64,000 nt of DNA from Liolophura sinensis (lineage: Eukaryota > Mollusca > Polyplacophora > Chitonida > Chitonidae), in assembly GCF_032854445.1 (NCBI RefSeq), contig NC_088301.1, positions 39,975,187-40,039,186 on the forward strand, in the 5' to 3' direction. The first letter of the stretch is position 1; every line of letters begins with the position of its first letter. A program made the position numbers and the translations under genes. Under the pieces are notes generated by a model. The model was not told the DNA's origin. It made no database searches and saw only the letters and a list, made by a program, of their open reading frames with translations. Positions 1-14,827 of this stretch are shown here, in pieces.

Positions 1-1577
1 ATTCACTGGTGTTCCAACATAAAGCATCTGCTTTCAAGAAACACTCTAACGGTAACCAACAGCAACCAAAGAGATAATTTAACTTCTGATGTAAATCTGC
101 TGACAAGAGAAAGTAAAGGAGATGAAGAAATAAGTCCAATTCATCTCACCACCTTTTACTGCTGCTACAATTCAGAGCAATTTTAGGAATACTAACATTT
201 TAATGATGCATTACCTAAGGTTCATACACAAAACCTAACAATTAGAGGCCAAAAAATGTTGAGATTTAGTTGGTTATTATATTGCCATGAGGTATAATCA
301 TTATCTTTAAATTTTCCATGTCAAGGTATTGAACCAAAGCCTCAGCTGTGTACACATGTATGTTGATGAAATCTTTACCGTTTATATCTACGCATGGTGA
401 TTACAACAACAAAAAAAAAAAAAAACAAAAAAAAAAACAACCCAACACATCAAACCTTATGTTCAAGGTTGAATAACAAAACGACACATTATAAGGGTAA
501 TTCACAAGCATTGTTCTAGCAAAATGCATCTGTAATCACAAGACCAGCTGCTCATTCAAAACATAAGAATCGCCCTGAAGCTATTCTCTGTAAATGTGGG
601 ACAACTGACACTTTCTCAGCCTCCCGTACAGATTGCAACATAATTAAAACAAATAAAAAAAGGAGTTATGGTTTGCACTCATCCCTATATACTTACATGA
701 ATACCATATTTCTGGCTGTTCTACCACATAGAGGCACGGTTAACTAATGATGCTGAGCATGTAACCTTTACACTAACATTGCGAGCTGTGAATCAGCTGT
801 TGCTATGGTAATCATCAGGTCATCCCGCGTTTTAGACACTTGATCTAGCAAAACTGAACAAGAGCAAACACCCACAAAAATCAGGGCTCCACAATATCCC
901 AGTTAAAGTTTGAATGCATCAATTTCCTTCCACAAACATGTCATCTCCAGTAATTAACCTTCTCTGTTCAGTTTCTTTTCGAAACAGCAAACCTACCTCC
1001 AAAAACAAAGAGTTCAGGCAGGGGCATGAGCACAACCAGCCTAACTGTGGGCAGCCGAGCCAGAACTGATAACACAAGCCAGCCCCACTATTCATACAGA
1101 CTGTGTGTGACCTAGTTATGGTGGCTTGAGGAGCTGCATGGTGAACCTAGCAGCACCACAAGCAGTGTGAAGGTCCAGAAACCTCTCATGGACCTTAAAC
1201 ACAGAAGCATGTCACTTTACAAATCAGTATGACCAGAACTGCCCTGTAGCAGCAGTAAACCTGCACAATGTACTAGGACGCAAGAGACTGATCTGTTGTG
1301 TGGGTAGTTACTGGGCCTAAGCTCATGCGGTAATTGACAGCAAAAGCAATTAACCTATCTGACTTCAGTGAAGCGATTCAATGTGGTTTATGAAGTTTGC
1401 ATTGCAGTATTATGTCTTACATGACATGATTACTTGGAATACTTCTTTACAGAAAATTCTTACTAATTACATATACATGCACCACAAATTGTTCAATATA
1501 ACATTTGCTCTCATACACGTAAGAAAACACACATTTGTGAATCATACTTGTCATTTCATACCCTGGACTGACCCAGG
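1..1577. other. non-coding, AT-rich
   Basis: No supported gene. A minus-strand segment near 1,118-1,188 reads as a short signal-peptide-like ORF (MRGFWTFTLLVVLLG) that stops soon after; start context is poor and no convincing donor is present, so it is not called. Confidence 0.6.
411..437 (+). repeat. A-rich tract (A15 C A11)
   Basis: A near-homopolymer that might be an old poly(A) tail, though no element body is recognised to its left. A very similar A13 C A13 tract lies at 7676-7702. Confidence 0.8.
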
Positions 1578-1798
1578 AGCCTCTCACCAATGCGATTGCT
1601 GTGAGTTCAAGTTCAGCTCATGCTCGCTTCCTCTCTGAAGGTAGGTGAGAAGGTCTGCCAGTAACATGTGGATGGTTGTGGGCTTCCCCCGGACTCTGTC
1701 CGGTTTCTTCCCACCATAACAATGGTTGCTGTCTTATAAGTGAAACATTCTTGAGTACAGCATAAAACACCAATCAAATAAATAAATAAAATAAATAC
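1578..1798 (+). mobile_element. SINE family 1, near full-length copy
   Basis: It starts AGCCTCTCACCAATGCG and contains the conserved block around GTCCGGTTTCTTCCCACCAT. It ends with the diagnostic CAAAACACCAATCAAATA-like end and an AAATAAATAAAT tail. It aligns by eye over its whole length with the copy at 60489-60700. No clear target duplication was found. A short internal minus-strand ORF over this repeat is not a gene. Confidence 0.85.
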
Positions 1799-3485
1799 AA
1801 CATGCACAGTGCCTAATGCAGGTACCCACACAACAAGATAAGTGAGCAGTGCATGTCCGGGTGAACCACTGGTCAGCCAGAATATGTACCTTTCATAATG
1901 ACCAACTAATGTGTTTACACAAACCTCACCCTGCACACTAATGATGTTCATTAACTATTTCCAGCGGAAGTCTGACATTGTGCTAACCTATATGCCACTG
2001 GCCACTGAGGACTCAAATATTCTAACACATGTTAGACGTATGTTGGCATTTTCTTATATTCTTCATAAAATCCTACAACTTCTTTCTCACCACTGACTTA
2101 TTGTTCCCTTTACCTATTTGTCATCTCTAGCTCCACTACTTCGCACTGAACTTCCATTCATACAGAGCCTTCTCAGGAATGACGCTCCCACAAGCTCTCA
2201 AGCAGTTCAACTACCGGTGCTCCACATGTTAAAATACGGTACACCACAAAAATGTCGGCTGGTACTCTCAGATTTCATACCAACTAACACTTGCTGCAAC
2301 ATCTACAGTTTATGTAAGCATCACTCATCACAAACATGTGCATTAAATCAGCAGAAACTGGCACATATGCAAATCCTTACGCACACTAATATGATAACAG
2401 TGCGTTATATTCAACACAGGTTATTGGTAAATCCAATGCAGGTACTGTTATGTATAAGTGTACACCGGCACTGGCCAAAACCCACGAAGTTTCATTCCCA
2501 GTGTTACACGAAGCAATAACAATAGTCAATCATACAATTCAAAAGAAGTCAGTGAAATAAGCCTACTCTAAACTATAGACACTAGCAATGACAGCTGACA
2601 GAGCACATCACAACTTAATTCAATGAATATATCTAGACTCACAACAACACATACGACCGGGTAGAATGTAGGTATTAATTGCAAGTTAGCATGTAAAAGG
2701 TTCCTTGAAACAATCTCAGATCTGTATATCAGAAGTTACATGAACTTACATTAACAAAGCAGCACAAAATTGTCACATACCTTTAGGGAGATAATTCGGA
2801 CTGATACTGCATTAAAGTGATCAAATTTCCAAAACAAAGTAACAGTCCAGGGAATTACTAGCCTCCAGTAGACTACTGAAGTTCCCACCAAGAGTAATGG
2901 CAAGTGACAGGCAAATCCAGAGTCACACGTTCTTGGTGCTTAGCAAGTTGTGTACACAGATATGACGTTCAGTGGTTCAGTGCGTTATATACCTCCTTGT
3001 CCAGGTGTGAGCAGTTGACAGGCACTGAGTGAGTCACACATCTTAAGTAGTGGACACTGGTCAGCTGAACTGTCCACTGACCAGAGCAGCCAACGAAATC
3101 AGGATTAGAGATGGTATGAATAATCCCCCTCCCCCTTACCCCCTGCCTACTTCAAACTGACCACATTAAACCAGATGATGATTTGACAATAGACTCAGCA
3201 CAGAGCAAGACACAAAAGAGCTGGGAAGAAACACCTTTGTCAATCTCCCCTGCTGTTGTCAGTTTCCAGGCCTTAGAGCTGCAGGCTAAACCCACAACCA
3301 GGGGGAGGGAACTCCATTGTTTAGTGCCTGCCCATTGTCACTGTTCCCCAGGATATAGGTATAGGTGAAGTGCTGGACTGTGATTGGTGATTGTAGGGTG
3401 TAGCAATAGAGACTTGTCTAGGTTAGGCTAGACATGACTCCCAGGATCAAAGCTTGGGACAGGGCACCTGCTTGGGCAAGATCAG

Positions 3486-3499
3486 CCCCCCCCCCCCCC
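3486..3499. repeat. poly-C tract (C14)
   Basis: Fourteen consecutive C, inside an otherwise unique segment with a few more G and C than the surroundings (about 3360-3600). Confidence 0.9.
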
Positions 3500-4768
3500 A
3501 GGTCACCACATGAGAAGTAGTGACATTCCAGTGTGGCTACTAGAGTTGGCTGTCTGGAGACTGGGTACCTCAAGGAACAGCCCCTGCTCACACATACCAG
3601 GTACCTATATTTCATCATCATGGCTCTCATTCTAAAACTTACAGCTTAACACTTGTGGCTGATTCAGGCAGAAAATCTCCACCTTAATTACAATTGCAGA
3701 ATAACAAATTAAAGGCAGCTTGAACTTTTATGAAAATACCAGTACATACGTTGTTCAAATTCTACATTATTTTATAGCCTAGCATACTACATAACACATA
3801 TATGTATGCTTAGTTCTGGTGAGTACAAGGTATTTTTCCTAATATTTAAATAACAAGTTTCATTTCAAGGAATTTTAAGCTCAAAGCATCATCATACAAC
3901 TCCACTATACACAAACTCCATCAAGTGCATACATAATCCCAACGGCTTAATATACTAACCGGATATGACACTTCATGGACCACTGGTCAAAAGTTGTTCA
4001 ACTTTAGAAGCATTGGACAGGTATTAATTCTGAGCATGCTCTCACAAAATACTCTCTCTCTGTCTATCTCTTTCTCCTTGGCTGTACATAATCAGACACA
4101 GGCACTTTAATGTAAATCCCTCATTCCAGTTCATGACTTGATGCCTTAAAAGGGTGCCACAAGAAGTATCTAGCATATGTGTGATAAAAAATGTGTGAGT
4201 GTATTTTTTGGAAACGCTTCTATCAATTTAACAAACAATTTTTCTTGTCAATATAATATAATATTTCACCAATTTATTTATTTATTGGAAAGGGTCTGAA
4301 CTAAGACTGGAGGAAATCTGTACCACAACAATCCTACATATACAGGTAGTTGAAGAAAAAAAAATATATAGAGAACTACTCAAATAATCCAGAATTACTT
4401 GTCAGGTTAAACAACTTTCCTACATGTAAATATAATTTTAGACAGAAAATATCTGATTACTTTTTTTTTCATATTAATATGTATACATAAAATCCAGCTA
4501 AATTACTGTTCCATACTGGCAACCATTTTTGATTCATGTTGGCAACTGTTTTCAACAACCTAGGGCAATATTTGGATGAAAATGTCAGCAGGTTATGATA
4601 TTATGGTGTTGACATTTTGTCTCACTGTAGTTGGAGTCTACATACATGAACACAGCACCAAGAAACGATACATCATTATCGCTCCAACATTTTTGTCATG
4701 GTAAATGTCAACCTGACCAAGGTAATAGGAAATTTCCGGAGAAGAAACAACAATTCATTCTTTGGTGA

Positions 4769-4790
4769 CACATACACACACACACATACA
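4769..4790. repeat. (CA)n microsatellite
   Basis: CATACACACACACACACATACA, a short CA run. Confidence 0.8.
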
Positions 4791-7675
4791 GGCAAATTAA
4801 AAAATAAAATCACAAGCCAAAATAGATTCCTTTTTGTTTTTAATGACAGGGACACTATTCTACCCATGGGATGACTGTGACTATATTAATCTACTGTAAT
4901 AGGTCCAGTGCTTTACATATAATAGGATATACATGTATGTATAACAAGTGATACTCTAATCAAGTGACAGTAACACCACTTAACTGACACTCAGAGCAGG
5001 AAACTATCACTCAAACTTTCAAAGCATTCTCTTCCTGTGGTGGAGAGATCACATACTATTAGGATATAAGCTCATATAGTTTGGACAAAAACCTCACAGA
5101 TGTCCCTTTGTTCTAAGTGACAAAACCCAAGCTCCACCACCACCTCACCAGCAGTTGCCCTGTCACCATATGGTAAAGTAATTCACTTGTGGTGGGTGTC
5201 TGGTCTCACACGCACAGCACAAGGCCACAGAAATTATCTGCTAATTTGCTTGGTTACAAGTAAACATGATTTCTATAAATACATCTCATAAGAAAACAAT
5301 ATACAGTTTTCTTCTCAGCAACTGACACATAAATGGAATGTTACAAATTTCTCAGATGGATAATTTATTAAAAACTTATTTACACATGAACTCTAAGCAA
5401 AGCAAGCTGAACAAGAACAGAAATTGATTTACTTTCCTTACTTTGCATGTCAGCATATCCACAGTCATAGAACATACCATATTCAATGTGCTGAGACAAA
5501 GCAGACTCAACTATTTGCACGTCAAACTTCTCAAAACCAAATTTCTGCGATTATACCATTTTTTCTCAACTAGATTAGTCATGATATGGATAAGTGGATG
5601 GAAGACAAAATGCAATCCATCAATGACCTGTGACTAAAGCAGTCCTCATCATCCTCAGTAGATTCATTACGAGAAGTTGGGTGTAGCCTAGGGGATAGAT
5701 TTTGCCTCATGGTTTTGTGTTTCCTCATCTAGATATTGCAAATATAACTGATGAACTACCACTAGAGAAGGCCCAGAGCCCAAACCGAACACGTTCCCCC
5801 AGAGCAGGTTTCCTCCAAATTCAGTACCCAGTACCAGTGTTTGATGACAATCCTATTGATTACCGGGCACTGAGCGTGAGTGGGATATGGGCCTGGATTG
5901 TTAGTGAGTCACCATGATCCCACAAACTATTTGGTGTTATTACGCCTCAGTACCACTGGGCAATAATAGTAATACAGTCGTGATGGGGCACACTGTGAAG
6001 TTGGCAAACCACCATCTCTCACTGCACTGTTTTTATCTGCCAGAATCAAGCCAACCAGTGTTTTATGGGGACAGCATTGTATAAAGGAAACATTTTTAAA
6101 AAACCCACCTCATGCTTGTCTGAGATGAGAATATAAAAAAAAATGTATTGCAAAATGATTGACTCTAACCTATGGTCTTGGCATCCGGATAACATATTAG
6201 CATAAAAGTTTTTGATGTTCAGAATCGCAAGAAAAAATTTTGGTTCAAACTACTTCCTAATATGTTAAAAGGAATATGCATTTTGTGTATGAGAACATGA
6301 CATATCACTAAAACAACCACTGATTTACTGTTTTTCCCCCTCTCTGATGACATCCTGAAATACTGGTAATTTAAACATCAAAAGATCAAGGTCAAGCAAA
6401 ACTTTGAAATCACAAAAAATTCACTTTCCTACTTATAAACCTGATAAAAACATCGGTGGCAATGCAACTGTATGCACAGACAAGAGGCTATTAGTGGTGT
6501 GATCTTAGAAAACTATGAAAGGCTCAACAGAAGGCTAAGCTGGTAAGGCTGACCATGGGTCAGTGTGTAGGCTGGCATGTCTAGGCAAGATTGAAGGGAA
6601 AAGTCTAGACATCCAGAGCTGGGATTACCTCAGCAGGGAACGATTTAGTGCCACATTCTACTTTCATAGCTCATCAATTAAAACACCTCGTTAACCACCT
6701 GTCAGATGTAAAACAATACACTTCTGGGCAACACACTGAATTTTTTAAATGACACACGCATCTGGAGATGTTCCCAGAGGACACTTTTTACAGAGTCTAC
6801 TATTAACTTAAAAAATAAAAGACATGCACAGAAGCTAACAGCCCAGGGAGCCAGCTGTATTCATTAATAGAACAAAGCAGCATGTTTCAATTGGATTACC
6901 TCCACAAAAACAACAGGATACAAAGCAACAGGGAATTTCTTCCTGTTCACTATCAACCATGTGGGGCTAAGATCTGTCACATCAGCAAAATAATTGTGGA
7001 TTTTCATTCTCTACAGTTTCAACTCAATTCTTCCAGAAACATACACTTGTTAATATTAAACACAGCAGGAAATATATTCCATTTCTTTGAAAACATTATT
7101 GATTGGTACAAGGGAAAACAATGATACAACCAGTTTTATCTATTTGTGGGTGAAAACCAATAACAATTCCACAGCACTGACCTTTCGTCTGCATTACAAC
7201 AGATTTACATCAACAGATTACATCATCAGGCATAAGAGCAGACAGAAGCATTTGCATGTTGTTAAGGGCTTAAATAGGATGATCTGTCTCTTAATTTCCT
7301 TTCCCTATTATAGAATGGCTGTCCTGTAAGAAGATCCTGTGTTTTAACGCTATCAACATTGAGCCAGCAGTAACACATGGCTGGTTTAATAGCGCTCATT
7401 TTAAAATCTGTTAACTGAATTTAATTGCCTAGTGGCATTAACACTTGTTTAAGCCCTATTCAATGAGCTAACACAAAAGGTAAACTACGTGTAACTTTGG
7501 GAGTTTCCACATAACAGCTGCTACTTTTTCAGTCCACAGGCCACCTTATTGAAAACCACCCATCCGTAACTGTTGTAATTTAGGGCCTACAAAGTCAGAG
7601 GGCTGTGTTTACAGATTTTCCAGATTAACGTTTATGGACATACATGTAGTTGTACTTACTCTTGTGACACAACAC

Positions 7676-7702
7676 AAAAAAAAAAAAACAAAAAAAAAAA
7701 AA
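7676..7702 (+). repeat. A-rich tract (A13 C A13)
   Basis: Same architecture as the tract at 411-437. No retroposed gene or SINE body is visible on either side. Confidence 0.8.
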
Positions 7703-8460
7703 CACCAGCTAAATTTAGTAGAGAGTTGGTGTTTTGTTTTTGAAATATATGTGTGCATGTGTTAAACCGAATATCATGGTTGTATGTGTACACATGTTTA
7801 TAAGGAAGATTTGCTTTTAGCATTCTTGCAAATGAAAGTCTGGTAAATTAATGCAGAAAGAAAAACTGAATTTCAGTAAGGATGTAGGTGCAAATATATT
7901 AATGACTTGCTACACATAAATATGCATTGGTTTTTCCAAAAGCTAAATAATTTGGGTAAAGGTATAACATTAAAACTTTGTAACCTAGAAACTATAATAG
8001 CATAACAGTAAGAATGTAATTGTAAATTATTCACATGAAAAATACTAAATTTTTTCAAAAAATCATGTATCCTTAAAAAGAATGCAATTTTATATACTTA
8101 GTCCTTCCAAGACAATATTTTAGTATTTCATGTCATCGAAATTCACTTCCAGCTGATGACAATGATTAGTAACCAAATATCATAATGCATGTACATTATA
8201 TAGGTGAAAATTTAAAAAGATTCTGCCCAAACACCAGGAAAAGCTGGTGACAGGAGTTTACACTTCATGGAATAAGGAAAACTGGGTTAACTCTGGACCC
8301 AGATTAACCTCAGACTATTTTTATACCACACCATAAATTAAGGTCTGAGGATACCATGAAATGATGGAAAGATATGCCAAACAAGCTATTTTCGACCAGA
8401 TGGTTATTCCAGCTGATAAGTATTCTGGCCTGTCCAATGGAGCAGAATGTTTCCCATTCT

Positions 8461-8510
8461 GGGTGTCCTTGGCAATAGCACATTCCTTGTGGGTGTCCTT
8501 AGCAACAGCA
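8461..8510. repeat. two-copy 30-bp tandem duplication
   Basis: GGGTGTCCTTGGCAATAGCA at 8461 and GGGTGTCCTTAGCAACAGCA at 8491 are exactly 30 bp apart, with two differences in 20. Confidence 0.8.
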
Positions 8511-11500
8511 AATTAATCACTCTTATCCATGCGGACCGACAAGCTGAATGAAACTGCTTTCAAATTTCTGTCCACAACCTTGGATAAAGATAAGAAATTT
8601 CTTGCTCCAATAATTGATTTTTCTTTTAATTCAGCAGTTAAGATGAACTTCATGGGCACTATGGCAACAAATTATTGCCAACAGTGATACAGCCTCTTAT
8701 ACACATACCTAAATCACCACCAAGTCCAGGTGCAAAACCTATCTGGGCCATGAGACAGTATAAAACATACATGAAAATTTATTACGCAGATTCTGCATCA
8801 GGCTGAAACGATAACCAAATTGGACGATATTCAAGGATTAAATGTACCTACATGTAATATTTCTGATTTATTTGTTTTTGCTTGGGGTTTAATTATGCTT
8901 TCAACCAATATCATGTTCATGAAGTGAAGAGGGTCAGTCTCAATGATAACAGACTGATTAGTGCTGTCTCACTAGAAAACAATACCAACGACACCTGACA
9001 GAAGTCCACCCAGTAGTAGTAGACAGACTTAGAGCAAATTAGTGCCTGACACAGTGGTGACATGTTACTGTAACAATGATCTCTTCATATCACATGATCA
9101 TTAGAAAAATACTTCCACTGCAATAAATATTTTCATCATCATCAAATATAAAAAGTAAAACTGTACATGTATATTTGTACAGATATCTTTGAGTATCACA
9201 TATGCTAACAGCTGTTATTTACAACAGGCATACGTGTGCTAACATCATCTTTATCATTGCTAATAAGAACTCCATCTGAATAAAAGATGAGAAGCCAGAA
9301 CTTAGTGAACACAGAGTCACCTGTCTCCAGCCATCTCCAAAGAAACAACCCTGAACTAAGTTTACACGGCTGTGTTGCACCTGGAATGACATATACCTGC
9401 CAACTGTAGACCACACAGCTGCAGAGGTATCTCTGCTCTGGGAAAACAACACCTATGCACATACGAGATACACACATAGGGCCTATGCAGTTCTTTAAAC
9501 CTTAAAAGTTTACACCAGATTTAAATTTAAGCCAAGTCTTCAGTTTTGTACTGGTCCCAAAAATAAATATGTAACACCATGTTAAATATAAACTAAATCT
9601 GCTGCTATTCCATTTTGTCTCCATACAACTCTATTGGTTGTTGACTTATTGCTAAAATTGTACGTATCACTTAATACCGACTGGTATTAGCCAATACACT
9701 TTTGAACTGCTGGACCCACATCTACTCACATGAACTAATGAACAAATCTACAGTCAAAGTATTAACCATCACAGACCTCTTTAATAGGAGTACAGTAAGA
9801 AAGACATGATCTGTATGTTAGTAGTGCACTAAGCCACCTACTGCGCATATATCCCTCAAAGCGTAAATACAACTGACATTCCCCTTCAGTATACTGATTG
9901 CTGAGCATGGTGACTTCACAGAAGTCTTTTCATGGTGACTTTTCTCAGAGCTCAGAATTGTGCAATATACCTGATATTCAAATTGTCTTGCTCAAACCAA
10001 AAATCATTTTCAACCCACACTATTCTTCATTTTGAACTTATTACCACGAAATATCTATGATATCACGATGTACATGCGATTTTTTGATTTTTTTTTTTAT
10101 TAAGTATAAAGACATTTTTCATCCTCAAGTGGTATGACACTAATGTATAAGTGTGAAACTACAACTTATCCAACTCTCAGTTTCTCTGGATGTACATTGT
10201 ATTCTTGGTACTTTTCTATTCTGGGTAGCATGGATTTGTAAAGGACAATCCCAACTTGACAATATATCCCCTCAACACTGTTTGATGTCTGCCACCATGA
10301 CCCCTGTCTCTTATAACCCTTGACTGACCTTTGGCCTCTCTGGCTACAAACAAGTGATCTTTCTAGCAAGCCTTTAAAAGTCACCACTCCATGTGAATTC
10401 AATGCCTTTCAGAAGTACACAAATACTGCATTATAATCATGAAGTAAATGACAGAAGCCTTCACCGCCCTTAACCACAGTCATACAATGCACACCTTGAA
10501 ATCACAAAGATGTAATTAATACATGGCATATAGGTAACCATATACTAGTAATTACAATTATATACTACTTCCTTGCTGAAATTTTGCTCTGGCTAACACA
10601 TCTGGTAATTCACAAAGTGTGACATAATGTAAAACTTGATTTACGACATCAATGACATGTATGTAAAATAGATTTCTGTAACCCATAGTTGTTAAAATAT
10701 CTCAAAGCAACTTCTAGTCAGAGAATGAATAGCAGAATGAAAACTCCACTGAATAGGAAAGAAAGATAAATTCTTGTAAATGAATAAAGTCAGTGTAGAA
10801 GTCAATATGAAGAAACGTGGGCCACATACTTCAGCAAGTAGACGCTGCCTCATACAAATGCAATGTGCTAGTTCATGCATCCTATAATGACCCACCCTAT
10901 ACTCTATTCATGCAGAGCCTAAATGCATGCTGTTGTGTGGAAAGTTTCATTTGTAAATTTTCAAGCAGACTAGAATGTCTTAACACACATGCATCTAACG
11001 TGCCATTCACAAAACAATGTCAATGCACATGTATATGACATATATACAAGTAACTATAACTTTTCCAACCCAAACTGTTCTGTCAGGTAGGCTTAGTGTA
11101 AGGGTCTTGTGAAGCAGGATAAATACCTGCATACAACTGACTTCTTGCTTTAAGCATGGCGACCCATGTGTAGACATTACACAAACAACAATTCTTCAGG
11201 TGTAAATGCAACTCACTTGTAACATTCCTGTAGTGTGTGGCACTATACTCAGCTAAGGTGAGTTACCTGCACTTCATGTACCTGCAGCCTCTCTAAACTT
11301 TACACCTGAGACAGGTACACTAAACACACGGTAACACAGGCTCTCTTTCCTCCTGTCCTAATTCCTCAGATTAATCCTATCCTTAATCTCTCTGTGACCC
11401 AGTTCAGATAAATATATCTACAGCTGTCCAGTCCACATTCTTGCTGATTTGCATTTTTTCCTTAGAAAATGAACAAGTCTTTGCCTTAAGGGTTGAACAG

Positions 11501-14500
11501 ACATATTTTACCTTTGTCACATGCCTAGGAAAATCACTTGGGTGAAGGCATTCTGACCTAATGCCACACAGCAAACACACACTAAAGTCATCTTGAATTA
11601 TGACAGATCCTCATGAAACAGACACCATCACAAGACAATTCTGTCTCTCTTGCATGCAAGCAAAGCAGGTAGGTCACTCATATTTCCCCTGGGCTTACGC
11701 TTGAAAGCACATGTGTGTTATTGTTTCCTTCCCTGTTGTAGTTAAATAAAGCAGTATTATACAACATGAGGAGCCTTCACTGGCATTTCTGAAGCATGTG
11801 CATGTGCTTGTTCTTTATACCTGTAGACATTTGAAGTGATGAATGAAATACTGACATTGTGAGTTATTTTGTGCCAGATTCAGATAGTTAATTTTCTGCT
11901 GGCCAGTTAATACATGCAACAACAAAAATTCTTAAATTTTGAAAACATTGAAAAGAAAAAAAAAAAAAGAAAAATCTAGGATCAAAACGTGGCAAGAAAG
12001 GTATCAAATGGAAGTTGTTCCTAATTCCTAATAGCAATATTTTCAGACAGACTTGGTACTATAATTCTTCTTGTTGAAGCAATGGTTGGCGTCTTTCCAT
12101 CTTTACAAAGACAGACTCCTCTATTCCTCGACAGCAGTGTGTCATGTATTTACCTACACATACTCTAGATATACAGAGGAGTTATCTTAACTATGTGCAT
12201 TCACAGTACAGCAGTAAGTCTATTTATGGCTGCAGACATGTAAATTTCCAGCAAGAAGCCAACTGGTACATTGGCACATGCCAGGTCTGCCAACCTACAC
12301 ACTGTGTCTTGTAAGCTGGTTGAAAAAGTTTTGATTCATTAAAAGAAGTTATGTCCAATACTTTCTTTCCAATGAAAGATAGAATCAATACAATAACAGC
12401 TTAAAGATGACTTTTCAAGTCCAATGCAGCGAAAAAAAACCCCCCAAAAACTATGTATACTTTGGACATACCACAACAGAATGTGTTTTCTTGGAGAGCA
12501 GCATTACCTTGAACATTTTAGGAAAATATTAACTGCACTGGTATACATCCCGGTGAACTGCATAATTTTAATCAGTATGTGATAAAATACACAGAGCAAC
12601 AAGATGAGAAGAGTTTTAGGCAATTTTCACATTTCGAAATATTCAGGGAACTTACCAGGAATTGATCTAAAGAAAATAATATCTTAATATATGGTATCAC
12701 CACTTCTTTTACCAGAAAACATTAACAGAAAATGCATCTTTATCTGGAAATTTAGCTGAAATCATGTAAGTAATTTGAAGTATCACCCTACATAAGCTTG
12801 CAAACTACATGTACAAGTACGATTAAACAAAGAAAACTAAAATGAATTTGCATGGCCATTCGTTGAAGTATCAGGGCACTAATTATGGAAATATACATGA
12901 GATTGCTACAAAGAAAGCTAACCATTATCAGGGGAGAAACAGACAGAGATGTAGATATTCCCTAAACGAATTAATGCTCTCCCCCTCAATTACACATACT
13001 CGGATCCAATGGCTGGCCACATCAGATTCATGGGTACATCCTTCAGGCTGTCTGTGTTTAATCTGACACTCATTATATGGCAGGTTCTTATCATGCCATG
13101 CCACACTCCAGCAAAACAAAGGTCTCTCTTTCAACACACATGGAGGCCAGGTCAAGCCTACCAAGTAATCAAAGGTATTACATATTGCAGATTAGACTCT
13201 TGGCAAAAATTGCACTTGGGCATGGAATGGAACATTCTGGTGCAATTGCAGGCACAAATAAATTGCACAAATATTTTCCACAATCCGCTTTCTGTCTGCC
13301 CACATTTCAATGAAATAAAAAAAAATGGCATGGTGTTATAATATCCAAAGGCATGATTATTATATACTGCATGTACAAAATGTCGTTCAATGTCATTTAA
13401 TCCACAGATACATTTAACCAGACTTATAAATCAGTCTCTCACATCACTCCCATGTCCATTTTTACACAACCTGCAGTTGAAAGACACCTAAACAGCCTCT
13501 TTGAAAACCTGTATAGCAACTTCCTCATGATTTCTTAACACTATAACAGTTTTCCTCCAACAGCAATCAAACTATACTGTGATATGTACAATAGCAACAA
13601 GAGCCAGTTTTCCATCAAACTACCCAGCTAATCTACTTACAGGTCAGCAAGACATATGCCAGCCACTGCTCACAGTAATATACTGTATATAAAGCTGACG
13701 TATGATGATACTGTCTCTCATCCACAGTAATAAAATACTACATTAAGGTTATATATGAACATATACATATATAGCCAAGCCAAACACAATCTTTCTTTTT
13801 TCTTTCCAACACAAACAGAACCTTTAATATTGTGACTTCATTTCAACTTAATTGAGAAGACTGATGTTTTATGACAATTTATTCTTTGCAATGTTAATCA
13901 AATTACATTTCTCCTCACCCCATACGGTGAAGTATATGTCAATCTAATCCAATTCTGCTTAATTATTCATGACAGACAAATTACATATACATGTACACTG
14001 AAATAGTAATGACAGCACTCTATGGGAAAATATCATAGGAATGAACTTATGAATGTGTATTAGTACATGTATGGATATGAAGGGCAGATATTTCAAAAAA
14101 TATCATCAACAAAATACTGAACTAAAAATGACATTGTACAAAGTGACATTTTGACATACTGGTACATATTTCAACAATATCTTTTCTGGAGTGTAGTGAA
14201 TGGTCATGTGTGACCTGTTCCTAGTGCCGGGGCTACACGTAGCTTCTTGACAAAAATCTCTAAGAAATATCCTTATCCCATTCATAGAACTTAAACTTGT
14301 CTTAGACGCTTAACATGGTACATGTTTATAAAACTTGGACTGCTAAACAACTTGTGTAAACACACCCTGAAGTGATGCAAAAGGCACTTCATCAGAGTTT
14401 GTGTAACTAAAGTTGACACATAAAAAAAAACGAAGTCGTTTTGTGTGTTGGTTACCCAAAGGAATTCAAGGCCTAAACGAGAGACGTGGCTTCCTTGTTG

Positions 14501-14717
14501 AAGAGATGGACAAGGTGCCATGCTTGTTTCAAGGAGGTTATCAGGAAGGTTGTGGGTTTGAGGAATTTCTTATTTCTCTGTACAGGGTGTAACCCAATGT
14601 GAACCAAGTGGGGGTGGGGGAGGGGGGTGGATGAGTCCAACTCAATAAACTATACTGAAAGACATCTGCTATAAGAAAATGTCCATACCCTACCACAAGA
14701 ATACAGTCAAGGAATGC

Positions 14718-14827
14718 AAACGAATTTGACTGATTTATTTGATTGGTGTTTTTACGCGGTACTCAAGAACATTTCACTTATATGACCGCAGCAAGCATTA
14801 TGGTGGGAGGAAACCAAACAAATTTGA
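14718..14827 (-). mobile_element. SINE family 1, 3'-end fragment, minus orientation
   Basis: 14730-14815 is the reverse complement of the family 3' end (TTTATTTGATTGGTGTTTTTACG...). It is 5'-truncated. It is flanked by AAACGAATTTGA (14718-14729) and AAACAAATTTGA (14816-14827), a 12-bp target duplication with one mismatch. Confidence 0.8.

Larger units (their letters stand above)
1799..14717. other. non-coding stretch, A/C-rich on +
   Basis: Only short frames are seen, none recognisable or with good splice borders. Apart from the homopolymers and the 30-bp duplication listed separately, I see unique sequence with frequent TACATGTA octamers. The minus-strand frame at 9205-9477 is in a slightly more GC-rich stretch but matches nothing I know. 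Confidence 0.6.

Noticed and set aside
1613-1951. 112-codon minus-strand ORF
   Set aside because: Mostly the reverse strand of a SINE; hydrophobic by composition only.
2782-2808. 26-base micro-exon candidate (minus, acceptor TTTAATGCAG, donor CTAAAG|GTATGT)
   Set aside because: Too short to support, although its phase would fit the segment at 16489-16565.
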